The position numbers and the translations under genes are program-made. The notes below the pieces were generated by a model. It did no database searches, was not told the DNA's origin, and saw only the letters and a program-made list of their open reading frames with translations. Positions 1-9,659 of a stretch of 64,000 nucleotides of DNA are shown here, one piece after another (position 1 is the first letter of the stretch; the number at the start of each line of letters is the position of its first letter). Source of the stretch: Lineus longissimus (taxonomy: Eukaryota; Nemertea; Pilidiophora; Heteronemertea; Lineidae); contig NC_088316.1 of the NCBI RefSeq assembly GCF_910592395.1, positions 3,348,001 through 3,412,000 on the forward strand, given 5' to 3'.

Positions 1-285
1 CACGTCGTCTGCCGCCAAGAACCGATCGTAACTTTTCAACGGCTTTTGTCCATCTGTTTTCAGGAAGGTCACAAGGGTTGGGGGGTCGCTGGTAGTGGGA
101 TCTCGTGGCAGAACCTTCCCGAACAGGACACCAAGCGATTCATCTTTTTCGTAGTCAGTTATCCTGATGTACCAGCCCTCAAAGAATGGGCCTTTCTTTG
201 GGTACAGATGCGGGTCGTAAAGGCTAGCCGTTATCCCCAACATGAACGCGGAAAGCAAAAGCGTGGATAGGAGAGACGACTCCAT
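1..285 (-). CDS. Tocopherol cyclase-like secreted protein, partial (paralog A, 5' part)
   Basis: The reverse strand from an ATG at 285 stays open for 95 codons and leaves the window at base 1, so only the N-terminus is visible. It starts with a hydrophobic leader (MESSLLSTLLLSAFMLGITA), read as a signal peptide. Next come YPKKGPFFEGWYIRIT and LGVLFGKVL, which match the same positions of the complete paralog at 1062-2216 almost residue for residue. The FFEGWY block is shared with plant tocopherol cyclases (VTE1 family), which close the chromanol ring of vitamin E precursors. That this animal protein has the same activity is inference. The two genes are tandem on one strand, about 0.8 kb apart, as expected from local duplication. 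Confidence 0.72.
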   Translation of the reverse strand, partial: MESSLLSTLLLSAFMLGITASLYDPHLYPKKGPFFEGWYIRITDYEKDESLGVLFGKVLPRDPTTSDPPTLVTFLKTDGQKPLKSYDRFLAADDV

Positions 286-1061
286 GTTCTCGAATTCTCA
301 GGCTGGAACTCCGAGGCCGATATGAGCAGCTCGGTGTTTATTAAAAGGCAAGTGCCACCTTCATATTGAGAGAACAGAGTCCGATCGTTCAAAACCCCGT
401 TGTAGTCACTACCACCTCCTCTCGAGTGGACTTTTACCAGAAATGCATCGCTCAGGTGTCATCTTCTTCTGTTTGAAACTGTGTAACACTGTGGCTGCAG
501 GTCACCATTTACAGCGATGGTCTTGATGGTATCATGGTACAGGAATTGGTTGTGTACCTTTTACTGTTTATAACAAAGGGCAACGTGGGAGAACAGCAGT
601 TTGTCGCTCTGATTTGTGTCTTATCACAATTTGATCAGCCCCAAATTCGTGATTTTCAATTCAACCGATTGAACGAGCTCATAACACCTTTTGTATCAAA
701 AACAAACAAAAAATCACCAGTTTATATCAGCCGTCTACGATGAAGGAATAATTCAGGGCAAGTGTAGAAGTTTGAGTTCAAATGATAGAATGTTGGGGAA
801 CACAGGAGGATTCTATTATGGCTTTTAATCTCTGAAGTATTTACAGGCATAACCTCTATAAAACGATATAACATAGTCCGTCAGAATACAATAGGGCCGG
901 ACGCTTTTTCCAGGGGGAAATTTCTTATTCTACACCGTCTGAAAAGTAATGGCCCACATTGTTAGACCTGAAACAGCACATTCAGAAATTTGGGCGAAAA
1001 TAGTATTTTTTAATAACTAGCACCTAGCAAGGATTCAAACATCTCAAGCTACACTTTTTCA
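286..1061. other. Intergenic spacer between the two tocopherol cyclase-like genes
   Basis: This spacer should hold the promoter of paralog A and the 3' end of paralog B, both on the minus strand. An ATTAAA-like signal lies on the minus strand near 1010, just past the paralog B stop. I see no convincing gene here and no repeat. Confidence 0.4.
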
Positions 1062-2216
1062 CTAGAACCTATGACACTTCTGATGACACACAAAAGTACC
1101 GCCAAATTCAAGAGCCGAGGAAGGGACCGTCTGCCTGTCTACTTCTACCAATCTCCCGAACACACCGAGCTTACGTCGGTAGGCCCGGATGTTGGCTGTC
1201 GCTACAAAGCTCTCCGTACACACCCGATGGAACCCATTTTCCCCCGGTCCGTACAGGCAATCACTTAGAGAATCCACAGGTGCGACTATGTTCATTTGTA
1301 ACTGATTAAGCAAAGATTTCACAGTAATATTGAAGACGCCTGCACAGGCATCCATGTTTATTTCCGTGAAAGAATTATCAGGTCTGTAGTCGAGCCGTAT
1401 CCCCATTGCGGGATTTCTGTAACCTATAAGGTGCCCGTTGACAGTAATCGGACCAAAATCGACTGGTCCTCCAGACATTGCGAAATAAACTCCTTTGCTT
1501 GTCACTCCTTGTCCCCAGTACCAAGCGGATGGAAATGATTTGCCCCAATTTTTCTCCATATGTGCCACTGCATGCCGGCCAGCACTTCCCTTCAAGTGTT
1601 GTCCATGATTTCGACTCGCCCAGCCGAAATCAGTTACGTTCGATCCCGTGTTGTAAACAAACCAATCCAACGGTAGTGGAAAATTTGAGAGCCAACCCTC
1701 TGGCCCAACTCCATCAGGGCCCCATGGTAATGTGGAAGATATATTTGCGTAAAATGTAAAACTTTGCACAGTGAAGTTAAAATACGCCGAATCAGGTTTG
1801 ACAAGAAGATATCCGCATCCTTTTGCTTCCCATTTGAAATTCGCTGGACCCCGTTGGTTTGGGTTCTTCGTGACTGGCTTACCACTATCGACAGTCATCT
1901 CAACAGCGTCCTCATCGAAGAAGGCATTGTACGCTGTCAAGGGACGCGTCCCGTTGGAGTGGAGGATTGAAACCAATGCCGGTGAGAGGGTGGACGAGGG
2001 AGCCTTTTTCAAGACCTTCCCAAAAAGCACGGCCAAAGATTGTCTATCCGTGTGATCTGTAATCCTGATATACCATCCTTCAAAGAACGGACCTCGTTCC
2101 GGATAGACGTGTGGATTGTAGTAACTTCCATGAGTCAGATGGAACGCCAAGAACAGGAACATTCCAAGAGTTTGAAGATTAATGTTGCAGGTTGTGATTT
2201 TGAGCGCAAGCTTCAT
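1062..2216 (-). CDS. Tocopherol cyclase-like secreted protein (paralog B, complete)
   Basis: An uninterrupted 384-residue reading frame starts at the ATG at 2216. A possible GTG two codons upstream is not needed. Residues 1 to about 30 contain a hydrophobic core (LGMFLFLAFHLTHG), read as a signal peptide. The mature part opens with YPERGPFFEGWYIRIT. In the middle it has MEKNWGKSFPSAWYWGQG, matching the EKNWG-GFP-W-W block of plant VTE1, and near the C-terminus ALEFGGTF, matching the VEIGGGPW region. These three ordered blocks place it in the tocopherol cyclase family (PF14249). Several NxS/T sites (for example NISST, NVTDF, NITV) fit a secreted glycoprotein. There is no intron in the coding part, and the neighbour at 1-285 is a close paralog. 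The substrate in animals is unknown; a lipid-binding lipocalin-like role is an alternative. Confidence 0.75.
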   Translation of the reverse strand: MKLALKITTCNINLQTLGMFLFLAFHLTHGSYYNPHVYPERGPFFEGWYIRITDHTDRQSLAVLFGKVLKKAPSSTLSPALVSILHSNGTRPLTAYNAFFDEDAVEMTVDSGKPVTKNPNQRGPANFKWEAKGCGYLLVKPDSAYFNFTVQSFTFYANISSTLPWGPDGVGPEGWLSNFPLPLDWFVYNTGSNVTDFGWASRNHGQHLKGSAGRHAVAHMEKNWGKSFPSAWYWGQGVTSKGVYFAMSGGPVDFGPITVNGHLIGYRNPAMGIRLDYRPDNSFTEINMDACAGVFNITVKSLLNQLQMNIVAPVDSLSDCLYGPGENGFHRVCTESFVATANIRAYRRKLGVFGRLVEVDRQTVPSSALEFGGTFVCHQKCHRF

Positions 2217-3240
2217 GGTCACTTTCCTCAGTAGACTTTCAGAATGGCAGAACTTCGTAGTATTGCAACATTGTTCTTAAAGATCTATGAATCATTCCAG
2301 CGTTTATCGGTTTATCGTTGTGCCAAATAGATTATATAATGGTGATGATATAGGTCACTGCTCGATGTATACACTCCATTGCAATACGTATAGTGTGCCA
2401 GGCCTACTGTGCAGAACGATAAGGCCTATGACAAATGTAAATGAAAGGAAAGTACGCATGTACACACGCCTCAAATCAAGTTGTTTTATCACAGCCTGTC
2501 GTTAATGCAATGTTCGAAAAATTTAGATGATATGACCACTTTTGAAAATGCCCACTTTGGTAACACTTGCGAAATTGTCAAATTGAACAAATCAATCGGC
2601 ATACTTTTCTTCTTGAATTTTAGTCATATAGGCTACAAAAAAGTTTTATCTGTGCCGGGGTGAGATTCGTTTTCAAGGAAAGTAACTGCACTCCTCTTGA
2701 AGAGCGGTCAGCATTGTTAGAGTTGATTGTCTTGTTCGATGTGTGTCACCAGTAACAAGAACAGAGCATGTATGGAAAATGAGAACATGTAGTGGATATG
2801 AAATCTAGTATTTACACTAGTGGACATGAAATCTACCTCATTTTCGATTGAGTAATGTGACAACTAACTTTAATGAATCACATCAAATGATAATTTATGA
2901 AACTAATCGACTGTGACTCCAGGCAGTTTGCCCAGAATAGATTGCAAAAAGACTATTTATTGATTCTTATTTTCTGGTCGTGGTTTCGTTTTGTTAACAT
3001 GTTAAAATCCATTAGAAATCATCAAAATAAATATATTTCTGTCGATTCTACAAGCTTTATCAGAACATGGAGGTATAAATATTTATACCTCCATGATCAG
3101 AATGTGTACACTACATTGAGAAACTTTTGTGAACCAGAGGAATACACTGTGTATACGCTATCTAGGGATTAATTAATATTGGGTATAAAACAGAGTTCAC
3201 ATATCCATCAATCCTCTGAGGACTAAAATAATTTGTCATC
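2217..3240. other. AT-rich intergenic region with a 30-bp perfect palindrome
   Basis: No gene is recognised. It should hold the promoter of the minus-strand gene ending at 2216. At 3066-3095 there is a perfect 30-bp palindrome whose left half is CATGGAGGTATAAAT. Just upstream (about 2797-2835) a short phrase (GGACATGAAATCTA-like) is repeated. Confidence 0.4.
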
Positions 3241-3532
3241 GCATTGAATGGTTTATCTCCAGTATGAATCCATATCCCTCAGATGACCACATTAACTGGA
3301 GTTCCCATTGAATGGTCTATCTCCAGTATGAATCCATATCCCTCAGATGACCACATTAACTGGAGTACCCATTGAATGGTCTATCTGCAGTATGAATCCA
3401 TCCTCGATCAGGTGATCTGATCACTTGAGTTCCCATTGAATGGCTTATCACCGGTATGAATCCATATCCCTCAGGTGATCACAATAACTTGGGTTTCCAT
3501 TGAATGGTTTATCACCAGTATGAATCCTCGCC
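3241..3532 (-). repeat. 64-bp minisatellite derived from a C2H2 zinc-finger array
   Basis: There are four and a half tandem units of about 64 bp, starting near 3242, 3306, 3370, 3434 and 3498. Read on the minus strand, each unit carries IHTGDKPFN, the hallmark linker between C2H2 zinc fingers, preceded by HLRD-like residues. The unit is 64 bp rather than the normal 84, the CxxC half of the finger is missing, and 64 is not a multiple of three. The array therefore cannot be an open zinc-finger gene. I read it as a decayed zinc-finger fragment that spread as a minisatellite. Confidence 0.6.
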
Positions 3533-3558
3533 AACAAAAGCTCAAGGCTGCTGGGAAC

Positions 3559-3577
3559 ACCCCCCCCCCCCCCCCCC
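3559..3577 (+). repeat. Poly-C tract
   Basis: An uninterrupted run of about 18 C follows the zinc-finger minisatellite. Similar tracts recur near 9878, 17415, 23936, 32960 and 46320, so its length is probably variable. Confidence 0.8.
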
Positions 3578-3885
3578 AGGACCCCACGAATCCTACAGAG
3601 TGCCATCCCTTTTTTATCTAAAAACCTCCAGCATGGGCCATGGCACTATAAACTAACCACACGTGCGCATTCGTATTTCCCGCGTTAGGAACTTATGATC
3701 TAATGGTAGCGTCACCTATTGTTACTGACATCCCTCGATGCTATATGGAAGATGTAACAAATCGCCAGGGTGACATGTACACGTGCATGACATTTATCAG
3801 AGTCCTTCTAGGCACAGGGATGTGACGCAAAATGTGGGTTAGACCTAATATGAATGGTTATAAAATTGTCTGTCCTTTGTGTTCA

Positions 3886-4010
3886 TTCTCATGACTCATA
3901 TCTCCTGATAACCTCAGCATGGCCCCAACTCCCTTTGAATATTTTTACCAAAAGGCAAAGGAATTCAGTTGTCTTCCTGATTGTGACTTGTCCCCTGTCT
4001 TTGGGCATGG
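3886..4010 (+). repeat. Dispersed repeat, copy 1 (second copy near 9492-9612)
   Basis: The stretch beginning CTCATGACTCATATCTCC and running through GGCCCCAACTCCCTTTGA to TTCCTGATTGTGACTT recurs with small changes near 9492-9612. The two copies therefore bracket the six-exon gene at 4772-8929. No coding potential is recognised, and the family is unknown. Confidence 0.55.
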
Positions 4011-4315
4011 TGTGAACTCAAAAACAATCCTAGCCATATATACCACTATATAGCGCTAGGATTTTTTTCCTAGGCCCCGGGATGTGTTCACTGCCCACCC
4101 TGGACCCCAACTTGATATTGACCCATACTTTGCATCGCGTCCCCTTGCTTCCAGGCATGCACTGCACTGTCGATGAGGTAGGGGGCCTAGATGATTTATA
4201 GTCAAAGTGGGGAAACATCGTCTCGTTCACTGATAATGTCCGTTTCTGTATTGTATTATATGTACACACAGTTTAGACCTACATAGTTAGTACACACACT
4301 TGACTACTACTAACT

Positions 4316-4410
4316 ACTGCAGGATCCCTTACAAAAAGTATAACCCTAACCCTAACCCTAACCCTAACCCTAACCCTTGACATAAAATGTTTTGTAAGGG
4401 ATCCTGCAGT
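4316..4410. repeat. Foldback enclosing an interstitial telomere-type repeat
   Basis: About six tandem CCCTAA units (4343-4378) are enclosed by perfect inverted arms of about 21 bp. The left arm (4316-4336) begins ACTGCAGGATCCC and the right arm (4390-4410) is its reverse complement. CCCTAA/TTAGGG is the ancestral animal telomere repeat. The sequence continues normally on both sides, so this is not a chromosome end. Confidence 0.75.
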
Positions 4411-4442
4411 CAAGCCCCATGGTCACTGAGTCACGATAGATT

Positions 4443-4571
4443 CATGCACTTGATTGGGAACAACGTTTACATGACGTAGTGTTTGCCGTCGTCACGTCAC
4501 CATGCATTTTACATACTGTAACGTGACGAGACGCGACGTTTTCGTAAACGTTGGTCCCAATCAAGTGCATG
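4443..4571. repeat. Short inverted-repeat element (28-bp arms)
   Basis: Arms of 28 bp at 4443-4470 and 4544-4571 are inverted copies with one or two mismatches (outer ends CATGCACTTGATTGGGA / TCCCAATCAAGTGCATG). The enclosed 73 bases are rich in CGTCACG-like words. It looks like a small MITE or a foldback adjoining the telomere-repeat palindrome. No target-site duplication was identified. Confidence 0.55.
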
Positions 4572-4771
4572 GATCTATAGTGTGCTGTGTCACCACTGTC
4601 TGAGTGGGCTGAGTGTCACTGTTTTAGTGGACATAATCCGATAATAAATATCCATCAGCATGTAAGGTTATACTGTAAACACTCCTCTCTCTCTCTACCC
4701 CATCAACAGTGCCTGGATGTGCCCATATGCAGCTTGCAGGAAACTGAAGCAAAGGAGCGTGCAGCGCAGAC

Positions 4772-7700
4772 ATGGCAGAACAGCGACTTTTGTGTCATTC
4801 TGACGAGCTTGATATTGATATGGACCCGCCTCCCGCCACTCCACTTGGTTCTCAAGGACAAGGTTCGTTTGCTGGGGAAGCAGGCGGGGATAATGTAGCA
4901 CCAGAGTTCCTGAGTACTGCCTCGGAATGGAACGAAAAGCATGCTCGTGAGCTCAATATCACATACCATAACAGGAACTGGCGTTCAATAACGGCCCAGT
5001 TTGATTTTCTCAAGCCCAACCGCTCGGAAACTGAAGAATGGAGAACTATTACTGATGTATTCAAGGGGCTGATGGACTCTGTTCCACTGAACATCCAGCC
5101 TGCCTCGAGCTCAGATGTCATGAAAATTTTGAGAAAGAAAATAACACCTGGGATTTCTATTGAATGCCAGAAGGAACTGTCTGGGAAAGATAAATGTACT
5201 ATCTGGGATCTGCTGAATTATGTTCGATTAGTTCGTGAAAAGATTTCGTCGAGGCGAGTTGCGAAGGAGATGATTCGCAGGACTGGAGCCAAGAAATCTC
5301 TGCATTTATTGTAAGTTGAAAAGGGCCTACCTCTAGTGTTATGTCTGTGGCCGTGTGGGTCGTCCAATTAACCGCCAACCTCCCGACTGCCCATGAACTG
5401 TAGGCAGTTGTTCGCACAGCTAGGATATGATGTAACGTCTGATCATATTGGTGCTATATTATCAGCATCACCAAGCTGGGTGTCGTATTATGACACTTCG
5501 GAACTTCAGTCCCAGTTATGGCGATGGTATGGTTTGCGCATAAAAGACATGACCTCTAACGGATATCTCCTTCAAAGAAAATACTGCATTGCGCACGTGA
5601 TTATGCATGATTTATGTCATTTGCTGGCTTGATTAGCTGATTGGTCAGTTACGCGCAAACCATACCATCATTCATATCCACAATTCACCATGGAAAACTG
5701 ACTCCATTCCACCATTACAAATAGAGACGGTGAAATAATTCACCATGGTGTAAGCATGGTGAAATTTCGTAAGGGTCGTAGGGGTCACAAAGTACATTTT
5801 CACACAGGATCTTGCGATTGAGGTCAAATGTAAACTGAAATTAAAATGTTACTGTTAATTGTCAGATCACCAAATTTATCCTTGCTTTATTTTCTACTTT
5901 TCAGCATTCCTAATGTTTGCATGTTCCTGGACGGTCTCATAATCATCCTGAACAAATTTTGTTCTGGCGTTGCCCCGACTGAAGCCGCCTTTCAGCATTT
6001 GTTTGTCCTGTTTGCCAGGATATTTATGCTGTCATTCAGGTGAGTTGTCGTCATTTGGCTTCGTTGCAATATCACAGTCTGGGGACAAGGTTGGTCCACA
6101 GGACTGCAATGATATTTTGCCCCAACAACTCTCGTATAACCTGCACGTGCTGTTGAACCAGATCACAATAACACAGTGGTATGATAGATTCTTCAACCCA
6201 AGTACATACTCAAATGGGTAAAAAATACAGATTCTAAAGTCATCTTGCATGTCTAATTCACAAAAACACCAAAGACTTCATCAAAATCAAATTGAGGGTG
6301 GTGATATGACATAGAGAGCCATTGTCTGAGAGATTCCTACTGTCATTTTCCCCCGGCCCAGCCCATGTTTTCCTTATGTATTGTCCATGAGAAGTGTCCA
6401 TATACTCCATTGTAGAGTTATGAAAAATACACACGCAGTATAATCAGTATTAAGCCAAAAGATATTATGATTTACATTCCAAATCCTAATAAGGCAAAAA
6501 TTTTAAGAAATCCTATTTTACTCGAAATTATATTTTTAGCCCTGGGAACATATCGCCAGCCCGGGAGATGAAAATATTTGGCAACAAAGTTACATGCCAA
6601 CCAGACCTTCGTTATGAATATGATTCCAAATATCCGGTTGTACTTGTATCCGTTGCTGAGGTAGGATTTCATTTCAATAAAGATATTTATTGCATGCTTA
6701 ATTGTTTAAAGAACCAGTTGTTTTTTAGAATCGGGTAGATTTCTATTAAAGGGTTACCCCGTCCGATTTGCCTGAGATCGCTTTACTTTTCGCCGAAAGC
6801 ATGGGTCGATGGGCATTTCTGTTCTACCCTGTATTTTCTCATGAACATGTTGAAGTAACTATCTCTAGGATGAAAAGTGTGTCTGAACGTTTATATAATC
6901 ACAGGCCCTTGAGTACATGTCTTTATAATAGGGGTAGAAGGCGTAAAATAGGCGTAAAATAGGGGTATAAGCCCAGGAACTAGGCTAGCATAGGTAAAAT
7001 AGGGGTATAAAGACATGTACTCAAGGGCCTGTGATATAATCAACCAACAGAAGATAAACAGCAGCCATTTCGTTCTGATCGACCAGAGGTCAACCTGTGT
7101 AGCATTTATGATGAGTAGAGAAGAGTAGGGTCTTGGTACAGTTTGGTAACGGCGCTGCTCTAATGCGTGAAGAGTTTGACTACTCGTCAAATTCAGATAT
7201 AAGAGGAAAAAAGGTTTTTCAAGCATCCACCTTTTTGTAATTTTCAGGTAAAGAAGTATGCTCCAAAAAAGAAGGCTGCTTCTGCTCGACCTGAAGGTCT
7301 TGTTGCTCGAAGTGCCACTGGATCAGATATTGGCAGCAACCCACCGCCACCCAAACGAATGAAAATGGAAAATGAAGATGATGATGATGTTGATGATGAT
7401 GATGATGATGATGATAGGGAAACTGATTTTCCATCCAGTGTTAAGGGCAGACATGCTGCAGAACTGCTCCTTGAAGTACCATTCACTATTCAACGTCATT
7501 TTCCTGACAAAAAATGTGTGTTAGGTTTAGTCCTTCAGGCTACAAAGGTGAGTAAAAAATCATGTGAAAAAAGTGACCCATTTTTTGAAGATCAGCCAAT
7601 CAGATGATGTTATTGCTGGCGGGGATTTCGGCCATCTTTGATTTTAAAGTCCAGGCATTACGGGTGACCCAACGTGAGCAGTGTTACAGCGAATGCAATA

Positions 7701-8929
7701 AACTTTATAATCATATTACACATACTTTTCCATCAAAATACCACAGATGGGATGTTCAACTTTTAGTTAGGCAGGCCACCACCTTATATGACAGGTTTAC
7801 AAACTTTAGCTGAGCGCCTGGCCCTTGGGCCTCTTAACGACTAAGTGATAAAAGGGAAAACCTGGCACTTCAGTTTTTACTAAACTGACCAAAGTCAGGT
7901 GAGCTCATGAAGATTTTGGTCATCTTATTTCACTCTTCAGTACGGGCTCTTCACTTGCCCCTCACAGTTACAGCACAGCTCAGTCAGTCACTACTTTTGT
8001 ACACTGAACGTACAGTGCTATATGACAGCGCCCACACCGGCAGTCACTACTTTTGTACACTGAACGTACAGTGCTATATGACAGCGCCCACACCGGCAGT
8101 CACTACTTTTGTACACTGAACGTACAGTGCTATATGACAGCGCCCACACCGGCAGTCACTACTTTTGTACACTGAACGTACAGTGCTATATGACAGCGCC
8201 CACACCGGCAGTCACTACTTTTGTACACTGAACGTACAGTGCTATATGACAGCGCCCACACCGGCAGTCACTACTTTTGTACACTGAACGTACAGTGCTA
8301 TATGACAGCGCCCACACCGGCAGTCACTACTTTTGTACACTGAACGTACAGTGCTATATGACAGCGCCCACACCGGCAGTCACTACTTTTGTAAACTGAA
8401 CGTACAGTGCTATATGACAGCGCCCACACCGGCAGTCACTACTTTTGTACACTGAACGTACAGTGCTATATGACAGCGCCCACACCAGCACGTGTCAGTA
8501 TAATGCCAATAGGTACACATCAAGTAAAAGTTTGGCACAGTTTCAAAGATCACCGTGCTGACAATGGCCAAGTTACGACCACAATACTTCTGCCGTCACC
8601 TGCATATGGTATTGATTTGTGGAAGGTTTGAAGACAAAGAGGCATCTCATGCAAATACCCTTACATCTGATTCCTTGTATTTTCAGATTCGTTTCACCTG
8701 TCTCGAGATTAAGGAAGACCACATGAAACAGCTCCGGGAACTGAAGTTTCATCCACTGAAAGAGGGTAGTTCTGCACGTATCTATCACACTGCGGCTTGG
8801 GATATGTTAGTCAAGAACGATTGGGAGGAATTAGTGGAGATGATGGTGACACTTAGTTCCATTGGAGAAGAATCTACAAGACCATTGGATTATTCATCAC
8901 TATCGGCTTTTTTGCCAGAATCTGACTAA
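4772..8929 (+). CDS. PD-(D/E)XK nuclease-like protein, six exons, 486 aa
   Basis: Exons by splice signals and phase: 4772-5310, 5404-5526, 5905-6039, 6540-6660, 7248-7547 and 8687-8929; all joins keep frame. The start ATG has good context (GACATGG). Order: a polar N-terminus (1-180); helical stretches including FLDGLIIILNKF and a helix carrying PTEAAFQHLF; then QPDLRYEYDSKYPVVLVSVA followed by EVKK. D288 and E306-x-K308 form a PD-(D/E)XK signature, with the exon 4/5 junction falling between E306 and V307. A proline/lysine-rich stretch (PPPPKRMKM) and an acidic run (347-366, mostly Asp) form an insertion, which could be nuclear targeting. Then AAELLLEV and VLGLVLQATKIRF resemble the helix and strand after the active site in this fold. 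An AATAAA at 9431 probably ends the transcript. Whether it is a host gene or a domesticated mobile-element gene is open. I do not know its substrate. The exon 2 end is the least certain join. Confidence 0.62.
5525..5667. repeat. Small inverted-repeat element in intron 2 of the nuclease-like gene
   Basis: Fifteen-base arms TGGTATGGTTTGCGC (5525-5539) and its reverse complement (5653-5667) enclose about 113 bases. The proposed donor of exon 2 (ATG|GTATGG) lies inside the left arm, so the insertion may have supplied the splice site. No target-site duplication was established. Confidence 0.5.
6900..7033. mobile_element. MITE with about 28-bp inverted ends and ATATAAT target duplication
   Basis: Terminal inverted repeats beginning CACAGGCCCTTGAGTACATG are nearly perfect at both ends of a 134-bp element. 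The seven bases ATATAAT stand directly outside on each side (6893-6899 and 7034-7040), as for a target-site duplication. It lies in intron 4 of the nuclease-like gene. The interior repeats AAAATAGGGGTATAA-like words. A 7-8 bp duplication suggests the hAT group, which is inference. Confidence 0.75.
7985..8488 (+). repeat. 56-bp tandem array, nine copies, in intron 5
   Basis: Nine nearly identical 56-bp units start at 7985, 8041, 8097, 8153, 8209, 8265, 8321, 8377 and 8433. Only single-base changes are seen (GTAAACTG instead of GTACACTG in the unit at 8377, and the end of the last unit). Each unit holds a dyad CACTG-AACGTA-CAGTG. The period is not a multiple of three, so open frames through it are by-products. 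High identity implies recent expansion or homogenisation. Confidence 0.92.
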
Positions 8930-9250
8930 ACATCCAAAAGTGAAATTCATGAAGAAAACTAGGAGTGTGGTATATTGATATTGTTATGTTTAATGTGAAA
9001 CTAGAAGTGACCCGTTATTCGAGCTACTACAAGAAAAGAATTAGTGGAGGTGATGGTGACACTTAGTTCCATTGGAGAAGAATCTACAAGACCATTGGAT
9101 TATTCATTACTATCGGCTTTTTTGCCAGAATCTGACCAAACATCCAAAAGTGAAATTCATGAAGAAAACTGGGAGTGTGGTATATTGATATTGTTATGTA
9201 TAATGTGAAACTAGAAATGACCCGTTATTCGAGCTACTACAAGAAAAGAA
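8831..9250 (+). repeat. 210-bp tandem duplication of the last-exon end and 3' UTR
   Basis: The segment 8831-9040, which holds the final about 33 codons of the nuclease-like protein, its stop and early 3' UTR, is repeated at 9041-9250 with a few substitutions. The second copy lies after the stop, so it would be untranslated. Confidence 0.85.
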
Positions 9251-9430
9251 ATGTGATGCCCAAGGACACAGGTGCGGTAATAAAAAACCTGGCAGTTTCA
9301 GCCATGTACCTTGCAGACCCCCTGGGCATATATCACAGTGAAGGCAGTGAGATGTTTCGACGAAAATATTAAATTGTGCGCCTGTCTCTCTGTAAATATT
9401 TGTCATGTCCTTGAAGTTACTTGTTGGTTA

Positions 9431-9436
9431 AATAAA
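9431..9436 (+). terminator. Polyadenylation signal AATAAA of the nuclease-like gene
   Basis: AATAAA lies about 500 bases after the stop codon of the six-exon gene, in AT-rich sequence, with no other gene between. It is the first canonical signal seen on the plus strand after that stop. Confidence 0.5.
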
Positions 9437-9491
9437 ACAGATATAATTGAATATAAGTGTCTCTCCTTTGTGGTAGAGTAGAGTGTTTAAT

Positions 9492-9612
9492 CTCATGACT
9501 CATATCTCCTGATAGCCTCAGCATGGCCCCAGCTCCCTTTGACTATTTTTACCAGAGTTGCTGATTGTGACTTTGTCTTCCTGATTGTGACTTTGTCCCA
9601 TGTCTTTGGTGT
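9492..9612 (+). repeat. Dispersed repeat, copy 2 (first copy near 3886-4010)
   Basis: It repeats the CTCATGACTCATATCTCC ... CTCCCTTTGA ... CTTCCTGATTGTGACTT phrase of 3886-4010 with small changes. Part of its 3' end is itself duplicated here (GATTGTGACTTTGTC twice). Confidence 0.5.
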
Positions 9613-9659
9613 AACATCAACCTCTCTGGGCGGGTTTTCCGTTACACTGCATTTAAGTA

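Noticed and set aside
4343-4378. Chromosome end (telomere)
   Set aside because: Only about six units, with unrelated unique sequence on both sides and inverted arms; it is interstitial.
7359-7434. Poly-His (minus strand) or poly-Ser protein at the GAT repeat
   Set aside because: The plus strand reads poly-Asp within exon 5 of the nuclease-like gene with correct splice phase; the other frames are shadows.
7985-8488. Regular repeat array that could be taken for CRISPR
   Set aside because: Units are continuous 56-bp tandem copies with no unique spacers, and lie in an intron of a eukaryotic gene.
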